Notes: generated by a model not told the origin, from the letters alone. A stretch of DNA of 64,000 nt from Spongiibacter thalassae (GCF_012272835.1 NZ_JAAWWK010000001.1:806001-870000), one strand, 5' to 3'; counted from the stretch's first letter, positions 35,598 to 44,421 are shown. A program made the numbers and translations.

Positions 35598-36530
35598 TTA
35601 CTTGCCGAACAGTTCCGGGTAGACCACGTCGGGGGCCTGTACGCTGGGGCCGACTATAGGGCCGACAATTTCATGTCCCCAGGTACTCATCGACTCAGGG
35701 TTGAGTTCAAAGGGGTCGCCTTCCCAGGGCTCCAGCTCGGTGATGGTCTCGAAGGCAAAGCCGGAGGGGTTAAAGTGGTAGAACGACATGTGGGGATCCT
35801 GGGTGTGCTGACCCAGGGTCATCATCATTGGCATCTCATGCTTTTTTACCAGGTCGTAGGTTTCGCCAACATCACGTACGCTCTCTACGAATAGGCCAAC
35901 GTGCTGCACCCCCATGCGTCCAGGGGCGATGCCATAGGCAATGTCATGACTGGTCTGGTGGTTGCTTTTCGTGCGCCAGAAGCTGGTTTTGCCCTTGCCC
36001 GCACCCCAGCCGTACCACTGGAACTGCATCACTTCGCGCAGGAAATGATCCAGTTCCGGACTTTCCTGGGGGGCCATCAATACCACGTGGCCCGCACCGC
36101 GATCGCCACAGACGAAACCGCCGTGGGGACGACCCGGGTTGAAGGAGCGCGGGCTCCACTTCTGGGCATAAAAGATTTCGTACTGATAGCCGACCGGGTC
36201 GCGGAAGCGAATCAATTCCTTCACTCCGCGGGTTTCACAAAGGGTGGCGTCGCCAATGGTAAATTCTATACCGTGGCTTTCCAGGTGTTTCAATGCGTCG
36301 AGATACGCCAGACGATTCCGCGCTTCCCAGCCGATGTAGCTGATGCGGTCGATCTTGCCGGGGTGAAGGGCGATGCGGTGACGACGGTCGTCCAGTTTGA
36401 AATACAGTGACTCGGGGTCGGACTCCGGGTTTTTGCCAAGCTGAAAACCCATCACCTCGGGACCGTAATGGCGCCACTCGTCCATTTTGGCGGTTTCAAA
36501 GCCCAGGTAGCCAATGCCAATTAAATCCAT
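35598..36530 (-). CDS. Type I extradiol (VOC fold) ring-cleavage dioxygenase
   Basis: A 310-residue two-domain vicinal-oxygen-chelate enzyme of BphC/HsaC/DitC type. The complete iron site is visible: His148 (GAGHVVL), His210 (GVQHVGL) and Glu261 (FAFETI), with catalytic His195, His242 and Tyr251 at the positions expected from BphC (His146, His210, Glu260, His195, His241, Tyr250). It should cleave a catechol next to the diol (meta cleavage). The start has CAGGAGAG upstream. With the Rieske dioxygenase at 45710 and an SDR as diol dehydrogenase it completes a ring-opening route; the exact catechol is unknown. Confidence 0.9.
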   Translation of the reverse strand: MDLIGIGYLGFETAKMDEWRHYGPEVMGFQLGKNPESDPESLYFKLDDRRHRIALHPGKIDRISYIGWEARNRLAYLDALKHLESHGIEFTIGDATLCETRGVKELIRFRDPVGYQYEIFYAQKWSPRSFNPGRPHGGFVCGDRGAGHVVLMAPQESPELDHFLREVMQFQWYGWGAGKGKTSFWRTKSNHQTSHDIAYGIAPGRMGVQHVGLFVESVRDVGETYDLVKKHEMPMMMTLGQHTQDPHMSFYHFNPSGFAFETITELEPWEGDPFELNPESMSTWGHEIVGPIVGPSVQAPDVVYPELFGK

Positions 36531-36564
36531 GATTCTCTCCTGACGATATTATTGTGAGATGCGC

Positions 36565-37320
36565 TCAGGTCGCCAGCATGCCGCCGTCAACAACAAAGTC
36601 TGAGCCGGTAAGAAATGACGCCTGATCCGAGGCCAAATAGAGAGCCATCGAAATAACGTCCGAGGGCTCGCCGAGGCGATCGAGCAATACGCCGCTGAGC
36701 AATTGTTCCTTTACCGCCGTGTTGGCAATAAAAGGTGCTGTGCCGGGAGTCTTGATAAAACCGGGGCTGATACTCACAGCCCTGATCCCCCTTTTAGCGC
36801 CCTCGGCGGCCAGCTGTCTGGTCATGGCCACGATCGCACCTTTGGTGGCGCTGTGGGCGACTTTGCCTGTCGCAGTGGTACCCCGCCATGCCGCCGTCGA
36901 ACCCATGTTGATTATCACTCCCCCGCGGGGGATATGGGGCCAGGCAAACTTGGTGGAAAAGAACACGTTGTCGAGCTCGTTGCGGGTGGTGAAGTACCAG
37001 TCGTCTACAGAATAGTCTTCGAGGTTGCCAAACCGGGCCGCAGACGCATTGTTAAACAGTATGTCTATGCGGCCAAATCTCGCTACGGCATCGTCGATCC
37101 ACTGAGCGGCCTGTTCGGGATCGCCAAGATCGACGCTGCCGCTGCCGTGGAGGGTGAGTCCGTCGGCGGCAAGGGCATCAACGGTGGCCTGTTGATTTTC
37201 GGCAGAGAGGTCGCAGCCGAAAACAACCGCCCCTTGCTCGGCGAAGCGGCGCGCGGCTTCCGAGCCGATGCCACCGCCACTGCCACTGATTAAAACAACC
37301 TTGTCTTGCAGGCTTTTCAT
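36565..37320 (-). CDS. SDR family protein with His in place of catalytic Tyr
   Basis: A 251-residue short-chain dehydrogenase. It has LISGSGGGIGSEAARRF for NAD binding, Asp37, an FNNAS segment and INMGSTAA with Ser141, but the usual YxxxK reads HSATK: His156 and Lys160. Other features (ISPGFIKTPG; VVDGGML at the end) are normal. His in place of Tyr is known in a minority of SDRs and could still act as an acid/base, but activity needs proof. It lies between the ferredoxin and extradiol dioxygenase genes, where a cis-diol dehydrogenase would be expected. Confidence 0.86.
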   Translation of the reverse strand: MKSLQDKVVLISGSGGGIGSEAARRFAEQGAVVFGCDLSAENQQATVDALAADGLTLHGSGSVDLGDPEQAAQWIDDAVARFGRIDILFNNASAARFGNLEDYSVDDWYFTTRNELDNVFFSTKFAWPHIPRGGVIINMGSTAAWRGTTATGKVAHSATKGAIVAMTRQLAAEGAKRGIRAVSISPGFIKTPGTAPFIANTAVKEQLLSGVLLDRLGEPSDVISMALYLASDQASFLTGSDFVVDGGMLAT

Positions 37321-37366
37321 TATTGTTTGCCCTTTAAGTTAAACAGATTTAGCTATTTTATCTCTT

Positions 37367-37597
37367 CTAGTCGATCAGGGTGACTTTGAGAACTTCCGCC
37401 GGACAGCACTCTGCGCCTTCTATAGCAGATTCTACGAGATCCCCGGAGACGGTATCGGTGGCGAGATAAACGATGCCGTTATCGTCTAGCTTGTAGATTT
37501 CCGGGCACATGGACGCGCACAGGCCGTAACCGCAGCAGTTGGGAATGTCTGCGGTAATTTTGTACGTACTTTTACTGATGTTCGCGGCATTTGACAT
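37367..37597 (-). CDS. P450-type ferredoxin
   Basis: A 76-residue acidic ferredoxin of the type that serves bacterial P450s. The cluster motif starts CCGYGLCASMCP (residues 21-32) and ends CCP near residue 64. In the C-x2-X-x2-C pattern of single-cluster 3Fe-4S ferredoxins the variable position X is Tyr24. Extra Cys residues next to the ligands (Cys22, Cys31 and one of the CCP pair) are unusual. It heads the minus-strand unit with the SDR and extradiol dioxygenase and probably donates electrons to one or both P450s. No ferredoxin reductase is encoded in the window. Confidence 0.88.
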   Translation of the reverse strand: MSNAANISKSTYKITADIPNCCGYGLCASMCPEIYKLDDNGIVYLATDTVSGDLVESAIEGAECCPAEVLKVTLID

Positions 37598-37669
37598 GAT
37601 TTTTTCTACTCCGAAATGGTCCTGGCTGCTTTTTCAGCCACTTTTTTATTGTTTAACACCGAAATTATT

Positions 37670-37696
37670 TTACACACAAATTAAAAATATGTCACT
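37670..37696. promoter_or_regulatory. Operator site 7 (ACA-N13-TGT dyad), divergent
   Basis: TTACACA-N13-TGTCACT in the 337-bp AT-rich gap between the ferredoxin unit (minus) and the TonB receptor (plus). It could control both. No gene is seen in the rest of this gap. Confidence 0.5.
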
Positions 37697-37934
37697 ATTA
37701 GCTCATGCCCGAATGTTTGGGTATGGCAATCGAAGGCTGGCGCCATGCCAGTTTCGATGGTTCGGTGATGAAAACATAATAAATGGATTGTCCGTACTGA
37801 ATTGCGTCGGCGTGCCCCAGGTTTTATGTCGACTGGTTGCTCCTAACGTTAGCACATTGTTGCCAGTCAACTATGCTACAAGAGCGATGAGTCCCGTCAC
37901 TGCATCTAAAAAAAATAACCAGAGAGGATAGAAA

Positions 37935-40400
37935 ATGGTATCCGTAACCAAGCGATCCAAGGTGTTCTATACGTCAGCCCTGAGCGCCGGCATTCTCGCA
38001 GCGTCCGGCTTGGCCTATGCGCAATCACCCGCGGAGACAACTAAAAAAGAGAGCCTGACTCTCGAAGAGGTGTTGGTTAGCGCTCGTCGCAGTGAAGAGG
38101 GCGCGCAGAATGTACCGGTCACGGTCGACGTTCTTGACACCGATGGCCTTCGCGAGGCGACCATTGTCAGCACCACAGACCTGCAACAAAATGTTCCCGG
38201 TATTTTTCTTGGTGGTAGCGGCGGCCCGCAGAATCCGCTGTATGTTATCCGCGGACAATCCAAGGGTTTGATCGGCACCACTTCTCCCGCGGTGGTCAGT
38301 TATTATGCCGAGGTGCCGCAACCTTCCTGGGGGAGTGCGGTGCCCCAGTACGATATGGCAAATATTCAGGTATTGAAGGGGCCGCAGGGCACCCTCTTTG
38401 GCCGCAATACTACTGGCGGCGCTATCCTCTATTCTCCCGCTGCGCCGGAGCACGAGTTTTCCGGTTTCATTAATGGCACGCTGGGACGTCACAAGCAAAC
38501 CCGCTTGCAGGGTGCGGTGAACATTCCTCTGATTAAAGATCAGCTTGCCGCAAGGGTGGCAGCGGATTTCCACAAACGCGATGGCTACGTCAAGAATATC
38601 GGCGAGGGGGATGATCTCGAAGCCATTGATACCGAGTCCTTCCGTATTTCACTGCTGGCGGACTACGGCGCACTGCGCAACACGTTTATCTACGACAGCT
38701 TCTCCAGCGACAACGACGGTTTTAATATTCATCCGCAAACCGTTTATGAGCCATCTGCACTGAACCAGCTGGGTATCGCGGAGGAGGTCAAGGCCGATGT
38801 GGAGCGCCTGAAAGCGCTTGGGCCCCTCGTTAACGATTCCGCCTTTGATCAGCATGAGCGCAACGACCGTATCACGATTGTTAATCGCACTGAGTTTGAC
38901 TTCAATGACAACGTCAGCCTGTTGAACCTGTTTGGTTATCAGGAAACCGATCTGGATTACGCGCCGAATATAGACGGTCTCGGGCTATATAAGAGCCCGG
39001 CAGTGGAGCAGGGGCTGATGCTCGCCTTCGGTCCGGCTTACCAGGATTCGCGTACCTCTATCGTGAAGGCGCGTTTGATTGACAAAACCAAGCAATTGAG
39101 CAACGAGCTGCAGCTGCGCGGCACCGCCTTTGACAGCCGCATGGAGTGGTTGCTGGGCGCCTTTTATTTGAAGAATGAGCCGGATGAAATCGGCCAGATC
39201 AACGGTACAACTGTGGCGCAGACCCAGTACGAAACCTCGATTCCCGGAATGGAAGTGGGCTATACCAACGGTGGTGCCCAGCATTTCTTCCTCACCGACG
39301 AATCCCGCGCGCTGTTCGCCCGTACTGAATACGATCTGTCTGAAACCCTTGCTGTCGAAGTTGGCGTGCGCTACACCGAAGACGAGTTTGAACTGTGTTT
39401 GGGTTCCGACACCAAGCCCCAGTGGTTGGGTTCTGATCCCACCTACTTTGACGAGGCGGCCTGTCGTCGCGGTGATACCGACGTCATCGTGAATTCGGCT
39501 GTGGTGACTGAAAGCTCGGAAGCGCTGACCTGGACGCTGGGCTTGAATTGGCAGGCGACTGACGACGTCTTCGCCTATGGTGTCCTGCGTCACGGCTACC
39601 GTGCCGGTGGCGCCAACGGCCCCATCTTCAGTGGTGATCTGGCCAGCTACCAGACCTTTAAGCCGGAAGAGGTCGATGACCTGGAGCTGGGGGTTAAAGC
39701 TGACTGGAATATCAATGAGATTCCCGTGCGGACCAATCTGTCTTACTTCTATGGCAAGTACGAAAATGCCCAGGCTGACCTTGCCGGTGGTGTGACAACT
39801 GCGCGCAACTGTACCCCCACGGGTTCGGCGCAGCCCGGGGTTGACCCAGATGGTGACTGCTCAAGCAGCAATGATCCTACCGGCGGCGCGATTGTGTTTA
39901 ACATTGGTGATACCAGTGTTAAAGGCGTCGATATGGAAGTGACGGCGCGCTTTACCCAGAGTCTGACGGTCAGTGTGAACGCTACCGTTCAGGACGCGGA
40001 TATCGACAAAATCTACGACCAGCCCAATGCCTACATTGACGCCAAGGTCAGCAGTGCGATTCCCTTCCTGTACTTCACCAATTCGGTGGTTCAGGCCAAC
40101 GTAAACTACAGCATCCCGATGGGTAAAACTGCTGAAGAGCTGTCGTTGAACATGAATTACTACAAGACTTCTGCGGCGGACAAGGGTGATACCGATATTC
40201 CCGCCTACGATCTGGTGAATGTGCGCGCGGACCTCTACAACATCGCCGCGGCAAATGTCGATGTCGGGGTGTTTGTTAATAATGTGTTCGACGAGGAGTA
40301 CGCGATTTCGTCGTCGATCTCCAGTCGCGCACTGGGTCTGGATTCCTTTGTGTTTGGTCCGCCACGTCTGTTCGGTGTTGACGTGCGCTACAACTTTTAA
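37935..40400 (+). CDS. TonB-dependent receptor
   Basis: An 821-residue outer-membrane receptor: signal peptide (about residues 1-30, ending AYAQ), TonB-box-like LEEVLVSARRSEE, plug strands YVIRGQSKG and VLKGPQGTLFGRNTTGGAI, and a barrel that ends VDVRYNF. A Cys-containing surface loop near residues 625-650 (RNCTPTGS...GDCSSS) may form a disulfide. ATG 37935 follows GAGAGGAT. It is divergent from the ferredoxin/extradiol unit across dyad site 7 and is followed by a strong terminator, so it is transcribed alone. Confidence 0.93.
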   Translation: MVSVTKRSKVFYTSALSAGILAASGLAYAQSPAETTKKESLTLEEVLVSARRSEEGAQNVPVTVDVLDTDGLREATIVSTTDLQQNVPGIFLGGSGGPQNPLYVIRGQSKGLIGTTSPAVVSYYAEVPQPSWGSAVPQYDMANIQVLKGPQGTLFGRNTTGGAILYSPAAPEHEFSGFINGTLGRHKQTRLQGAVNIPLIKDQLAARVAADFHKRDGYVKNIGEGDDLEAIDTESFRISLLADYGALRNTFIYDSFSSDNDGFNIHPQTVYEPSALNQLGIAEEVKADVERLKALGPLVNDSAFDQHERNDRITIVNRTEFDFNDNVSLLNLFGYQETDLDYAPNIDGLGLYKSPAVEQGLMLAFGPAYQDSRTSIVKARLIDKTKQLSNELQLRGTAFDSRMEWLLGAFYLKNEPDEIGQINGTTVAQTQYETSIPGMEVGYTNGGAQHFFLTDESRALFARTEYDLSETLAVEVGVRYTEDEFELCLGSDTKPQWLGSDPTYFDEAACRRGDTDVIVNSAVVTESSEALTWTLGLNWQATDDVFAYGVLRHGYRAGGANGPIFSGDLASYQTFKPEEVDDLELGVKADWNINEIPVRTNLSYFYGKYENAQADLAGGVTTARNCTPTGSAQPGVDPDGDCSSSNDPTGGAIVFNIGDTSVKGVDMEVTARFTQSLTVSVNATVQDADIDKIYDQPNAYIDAKVSSAIPFLYFTNSVVQANVNYSIPMGKTAEELSLNMNYYKTSAADKGDTDIPAYDLVNVRADLYNIAAANVDVGVFVNNVFDEEYAISSSISSRALGLDSFVFGPPRLFGVDVRYNF

Positions 40401-40423
40401 GTGATGGTGTAGTCCCCAAGCTT

Positions 40424-40454
40424 AACCGCCGGCCGAAAACCGGCGGTTTTTTTT
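40424..40454 (+). terminator. Rho-independent terminator
   Basis: AACCGCCGG (40424-40432) pairs with CCGGCGGTT (40440-40448), and the stem is followed by eight T (40447-40454). It lies 24 bp after the TonB receptor stop. Confidence 0.92.
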
Positions 40455-40532
40455 GGTTCGTTGGCGGTGTTGACTCGCACAAAGGCGAAGCGAGTGGACG
40501 GCGGCGAACCGCACAGCCTTAAAGGAATTGCT

Positions 40533-41888
40533 ATGGAACAGGATATTGATTACGCCGCGATGGAGGAAAAATTGCGCGCGCGAATAGAGGCATTACTCGA
40601 TGGTCGAGTGGTGACCATGGAACGCCAGGTGCGCTGGCGTCCGTCGTGGTTTGCCGATGTTGAAACCGCTGCTGGTATGAAAAAGGTGTATGTTCGCGGC
40701 GATCGCCAGAGCGATGTGGTGCCTTTTCCCGAACTGAAGCGCGAGGCAGATATTTTACGGGTGCTCGGCGAGCAGGGGATTCCAGCCCCTGAGATCTACG
40801 GGATGTGTGACGATCCCGTCGCGATTATTATGGAGGCGTCCCCCGGTACGCGGGATGTGATCAACGCACGCTCGGACGAGGAACGCCGCAGCGTTGCCCG
40901 GCAATATATTGAATCGCTGGTGAAAATGCATCGCCTGCCCCTGGCGCCCTTTGAGGAGATTGGTATTGAAGCGCCAGAGGGGGCGGAAGAAATCGCATTG
41001 GCCGGCGTGAAAGCCTATATGCCGCTCTACCAAAAAAACAAGGTCAGCCCCGAACCCCTGATCGAATTTTCGCTGAAGTGGTTGCGTGATAACGTTCCTC
41101 AGCAGCGTACCCGTGCCAGCTTTGTCGCCTTTGATGCAGGACAGTTTCTGTTCAGCGAGGGGCAGATTACCGCACTCTACGACTTCGAATTCGCCATGAT
41201 CGGCGATGCCATGACCGATATTGCGACAATGGCGATGCGCCATTCCTATGAGCCAACCGGTGACGCTATCTCATCGCTGATTGCCCACTACGAAGCCGTG
41301 TCCGGGGAGCCGGTAGATACCGCCGTGGTGCGCTATCACCACGCGGTGTTCGCCACCGTCGCCTGTATGCAGTTTGCCGGCGCGATCAAAAACCCCAAAC
41401 CGGGTGATCCCCACGATGTGTATATGGAATGGGATATCGCCCTGCGCAAAACCCTGATTAACGCGCTGTCAAAAAATCTGGGTGTGGCCTTAACCGAGCC
41501 GCAAGCCCTCACGACGGTAGAGAATAAAACCAGTGCACTTAATACCATGCTGCTCGACAGCGGGCGGCAGCTCCCTGCGGATACTCCCCTGCAACAGGCT
41601 GCGGTGTCAGCTCATCAGCGCCTGCTGGAATACAACGAAGCGATGCAGCGCTGTGGCGGCGAACTGGATATGTGGGCTGAACAGGAGGCGCGAGCCTTTG
41701 TCGGGGAATGTGGCTCACCCGGGGAGCTGGATGAGAAGCTGGAGGGCTATGTGCAGCAGGCGGGACCAGAGGATTACGGCCCCTTACTGCAGTACTTCTC
41801 AAGGCAGCTCGCTCGGCGGATGCAGGCCACTGCAAACATTGCTATTGGTGTTTCAGCCCAACATATTCAGGATGATATTCTGGATTGA
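40533..41888 (+). CDS. APH-like phosphotransferase family protein
   Basis: A 451-residue protein of the aminoglycoside phosphotransferase/choline kinase-like fold. The N-lobe has KKVYVRGDRQ and EADILRVLGEQGIPAPEIYG; the catalytic loop, normally HGDxxxxN, here reads FVAFDAGQFLF, and the metal loop is YDFEFAMIGD. The catalytic Asp is kept, but the canonical His-Gly and Asn are not. In ACAD10/ACAD11-type systems an APH domain phosphorylates hydroxyacyl-CoA so that an acyl-CoA dehydrogenase can eliminate phosphate. A similar partnership with the acyl-CoA dehydrogenases here is possible (inference). ATG 40533 follows AAAGGA. Confidence 0.82.
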   Translation: MEQDIDYAAMEEKLRARIEALLDGRVVTMERQVRWRPSWFADVETAAGMKKVYVRGDRQSDVVPFPELKREADILRVLGEQGIPAPEIYGMCDDPVAIIMEASPGTRDVINARSDEERRSVARQYIESLVKMHRLPLAPFEEIGIEAPEGAEEIALAGVKAYMPLYQKNKVSPEPLIEFSLKWLRDNVPQQRTRASFVAFDAGQFLFSEGQITALYDFEFAMIGDAMTDIATMAMRHSYEPTGDAISSLIAHYEAVSGEPVDTAVVRYHHAVFATVACMQFAGAIKNPKPGDPHDVYMEWDIALRKTLINALSKNLGVALTEPQALTTVENKTSALNTMLLDSGRQLPADTPLQQAAVSAHQRLLEYNEAMQRCGGELDMWAEQEARAFVGECGSPGELDEKLEGYVQQAGPEDYGPLLQYFSRQLARRMQATANIAIGVSAQHIQDDILD

Positions 41889-41965
41889 TTTACCGGGGTG
41901 GCGGTGACCCGCAGGGGGCGCCGCCGTACTTCAGGGGCAGTGTTCAGGTGCGCGTTGTTCAGGTA

Positions 41966-42787
41966 TTAGTCTTCGCCAACATAGGGGGCGGTGTGGGCCC
42001 AGCGCTCTACCAGTTCCTCCCGTCGCCTGGCGCCGAGGCCCGCCTGTTCTTCCTCGTCGGCGGGGTGGACGAAGGTGGGGCCATTGGGTAGCTCGCGCAG
42101 AGCGATACTGACAACAGTTTCCGCCGGGTAGACACCGGGTATCGTCGGCTGATCCCATCCGTCGATATTGGATGTCTGCATCTGCTTGCGCAGGGTCGGT
42201 GTATCCACCACCATAATCAGAAAGTTCAGCACATCGACATTTTTATCCTGCAGCTCCATCCACAGTGATTCACCGAAGTTCAGCATAAAACCTTTGGTGG
42301 CGGTGTACATTGCGTATTTCTTATTGCCACCCAGTGCGGCGTGAGACCCCATTAACAAGATGCCGCCGCGGCCGCGATTTACCAGTTGTTGACCGACGTG
42401 GTGGCTTATTTCCATCAGGCTGGATGCCCCCAGCGCCAGCAGGTTTTGCCAGTCCTGCAAGGGGGCGTTGAGGAAGGTGCTGGCGTAGGCGGGTGCGCCT
42501 GCGTTGTAGACCAGCAGCCCGATATCCAGGCCGTCGAGCTGTTGGCAAACTCCGGCAGGGCCGTCCGGGCTGCTTAGGTCAGTGGCAATAACTTTGCTTT
42601 CGACACCGTACTGGCCGGCCAGTTGCTCAGCGAGTTCGGCCATGGCGCTGGCATTGCGTGCGATGAGTACGCAGTTCAGCCCCTTGGCCGCAAGCTGGTG
42701 GGCGCAGGCGGCGCCGGTGCCGTGGGAGGCGCCTACAATTAATGCCCAAGGGCCGTACTTGTCCTTGAATTGCTGGTCAGTTTGCAT
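41966..42787 (-). CDS. SDR family oxidoreductase
   Basis: A 273-residue classical short-chain dehydrogenase with WALIVGASHGTGAACAHQL (NADP-type glycine motif; following basic residues), LLMGSHAA with Ser and YTATKGF as the active Tyr/Lys. It resembles the DitG/acyl-chain 3-ketoacyl reductase kind of SDR. The start is ATG 42787 (AAGGA upstream). It is the last gene of the minus-strand unit with the thiolase-like protein (45 bp) and DUF35 protein, so it probably prepares or removes the hydroxyl group next to the bond cut by that aldolase. Confidence 0.87.
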   Translation of the reverse strand: MQTDQQFKDKYGPWALIVGASHGTGAACAHQLAAKGLNCVLIARNASAMAELAEQLAGQYGVESKVIATDLSSPDGPAGVCQQLDGLDIGLLVYNAGAPAYASTFLNAPLQDWQNLLALGASSLMEISHHVGQQLVNRGRGGILLMGSHAALGGNKKYAMYTATKGFMLNFGESLWMELQDKNVDVLNFLIMVVDTPTLRKQMQTSNIDGWDQPTIPGVYPAETVVSIALRELPNGPTFVHPADEEEQAGLGARRREELVERWAHTAPYVGED

Positions 42788-42832
42788 GGTTTGTTCCTTG
42801 TTATTGTGTGGTGTAAACCGAGGCATTCAGGC

Positions 42833-44026
42833 TCAGTCTTTAACCAGCAGCAGACTGCTGGCGAGGGGGCCGCCCCCTGCCGCCGTCACGGCGACATTCT
42901 GGTTGGCAAGCTGCCGCGGGCCGCTGCGTCCCCAGAGCTGTTCGCAGGCTTCAACCACATAGCCCAGGCCGTGAGTTCTGCCCCCGGAGAGTTGCCCACC
43001 GTTGGTATTGATCGGCATTTCACCGCTGCGGGATATCCGCGTGCCGCCATCGACAAAGGCACCGCTTTCGCCCCGTGGACACAGCCCCAGAGCCTCCATC
43101 CAAATCAGCGCAAAAATTGAAAAGCCATCGTAAAGCTGGGCATTGTCGATGTCTTTGGGTTGCAGGTCGGTGCGCTGCCACATCATGTCAGCCGCGTCGA
43201 TTGCCGCCATGCCCGTCAGGTCGATTTGATCCCAGCTCCAGGCCTGTTTCAGCGCCGAGCCGATGGCGTCTATGCGAATAGGCGGGTTGCGCAGATCTTT
43301 GGCGATATCCTTGCGGGACAAAATAATGGCAATTGAGTTGTCGCAGTGGACATCGCAGTCAAACAGGCGCAGTGGCGAGGAAATCATTCGTGAGGACAGA
43401 TACTGGTCCATCGTCAATGGCGTGCGGAACACGGCATTGGGGTTCAGCTCGGCATTGCTGCGGCAGGTGAGGGCGATTTGCGCCAATTGCTCTTCGGTGG
43501 TGCCATATTCATGGAAGTGGCGCTGGGCGTACATTGCGGCAAGGTTAATTGCTGAGCGAACATTGAAGGGGGTATACCACTGCCAGAAGAAGCTGCTATC
43601 GCGGCCCACGGTTTTATTGTTCAAGGCCGAGGCGGTTTTATCGGTTTGACGACGGCTGGATTCGGTGATTGTGCGAAACACCAGCACGTGATCGCACAGG
43701 CCGGTGGCAATCGCCATGGCGCCATTAATAACCCCGGCCAGTGGGCCGGGGGCCTCGTAGCCCGCGCCAAACCAGTTGACCTTCAAACCGAGGGTAGAAA
43801 TCAGCGCGTTGGGGCCGATGGGAGAAAAGGCGTCGCCGTTATTGTTGTCTCCGGGCCAGCAGGCGACACCGTCAATATCGTCCTTGGTCAAGCCGGCATC
43901 GGCCAGCGCCTTGAAGCAGGCGTCGGAGGTCAGCTGCATAGCAGTTTTCGTTGATGGCCGACCGACTTCGGATTGGCCTACACCGGTAATAGCGACATTC
44001 TTCTCGCCGTAATGGGTTGTTTTCAT
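42833..44026 (-). CDS. Thiolase-like lipid-transfer/aldolase (Ltp2-type)
   Basis: A 397-residue protein of the thiolase superfamily, SCP-x/lipid-transfer branch. The N-terminal GVGQSEVGRP segment and C-terminal NGGQLSGGRTHGLGY and AAGGGPL segments are typical, but the nucleophilic Cys of true thiolases, expected near residue 90, is absent (this region reads GAGYEAPGPLAG). A QLYDGFS segment is present, as in Ltp2 where the equivalent Tyr is catalytic. Together with the overlapping DUF35 gene (4-base overlap) this points to a retro-aldolase removing a side chain, as in Ltp2-ChsH2, or to a DitF-like enzyme in abietane breakdown. Confidence 0.86.
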   Translation of the reverse strand: MKTTHYGEKNVAITGVGQSEVGRPSTKTAMQLTSDACFKALADAGLTKDDIDGVACWPGDNNNGDAFSPIGPNALISTLGLKVNWFGAGYEAPGPLAGVINGAMAIATGLCDHVLVFRTITESSRRQTDKTASALNNKTVGRDSSFFWQWYTPFNVRSAINLAAMYAQRHFHEYGTTEEQLAQIALTCRSNAELNPNAVFRTPLTMDQYLSSRMISSPLRLFDCDVHCDNSIAIILSRKDIAKDLRNPPIRIDAIGSALKQAWSWDQIDLTGMAAIDAADMMWQRTDLQPKDIDNAQLYDGFSIFALIWMEALGLCPRGESGAFVDGGTRISRSGEMPINTNGGQLSGGRTHGLGYVVEACEQLWGRSGPRQLANQNVAVTAAGGGPLASSLLLVKD

Positions 44027-44421
44027 ACCACCACCTCAAACTGGGGAATCCACACGTCCTCGACCTGAACAAAACCGACCTTAACGGCCTGGTCGATGGC
44101 GACTGAGTCGGGGTCTGTCCCCACAATATTGCTGACCAACCGCAACCCGGATTGTTCTTCAAGCTCGACAATGGCGATGACGTAGGGCACCTCCAGGTCT
44201 TTTGCCCAGGGCTGGTAGTTCACGGTATAGCTGACAATATGACCCCTTCCCGAGACAGCCCTGGCTTCGACCTGGCTGCCGTTGCAACGCTGGCAGATGG
44301 CGGCGGGGGGGTGAAAGTATTGGCTACAGTCGTTGCAGAAGTGGATCAGCAGCTGCTGATGTTCGCCACCTTGCCAAAATTGACAGTTGTCGTCGTTGAG
44401 TGCGGGGAGCTTTCTGCTCAT
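44023..44421 (-). CDS. DUF35 / OB-fold zinc-ribbon partner protein
   Basis: A 132-residue protein with an N-terminal rubredoxin-like zinc ribbon (CNDC...CQRC, residues about 29-48) and a C-terminal OB fold ending in EVVV. DUF35 proteins form complexes with Ltp2/SCP-x type thiolase-like proteins and supply substrate contacts. ATG 44421 is preferred over the upstream 44472 start. The stop overlaps the start of the thiolase-like gene, the standard arrangement for this pair. The gene reads away from the FAH gene at 44661, and dyad site 8 lies between them. Confidence 0.88.
   Translation of the reverse strand: MSRKLPALNDDNCQFWQGGEHQQLLIHFCNDCSQYFHPPAAICQRCNGSQVEARAVSGRGHIVSYTVNYQPWAKDLEVPYVIAIVELEEQSGLRLVSNIVGTDPDSVAIDQAVKVGFVQVEDVWIPQFEVVV

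Noticed and set aside
36703-37293. 196-residue plus-strand frame antisense to the SDR
   Set aside because: Shadow of the SDR gene, which has full NAD-binding and SDR motifs on the other strand.
37539-37931. 130-residue frame across the ferredoxin-receptor gap
   Set aside because: It starts inside the ferredoxin gene and crosses the promoter region with dyad site 7. The sequence has no protein-like character beyond its length.
42833-44026. Annotation as an ordinary acetyl-CoA acetyltransferase
   Set aside because: The nucleophilic Cys region is replaced and a DUF35 gene overlaps, so an Ltp2/SCP-x type aldolase is the better call.
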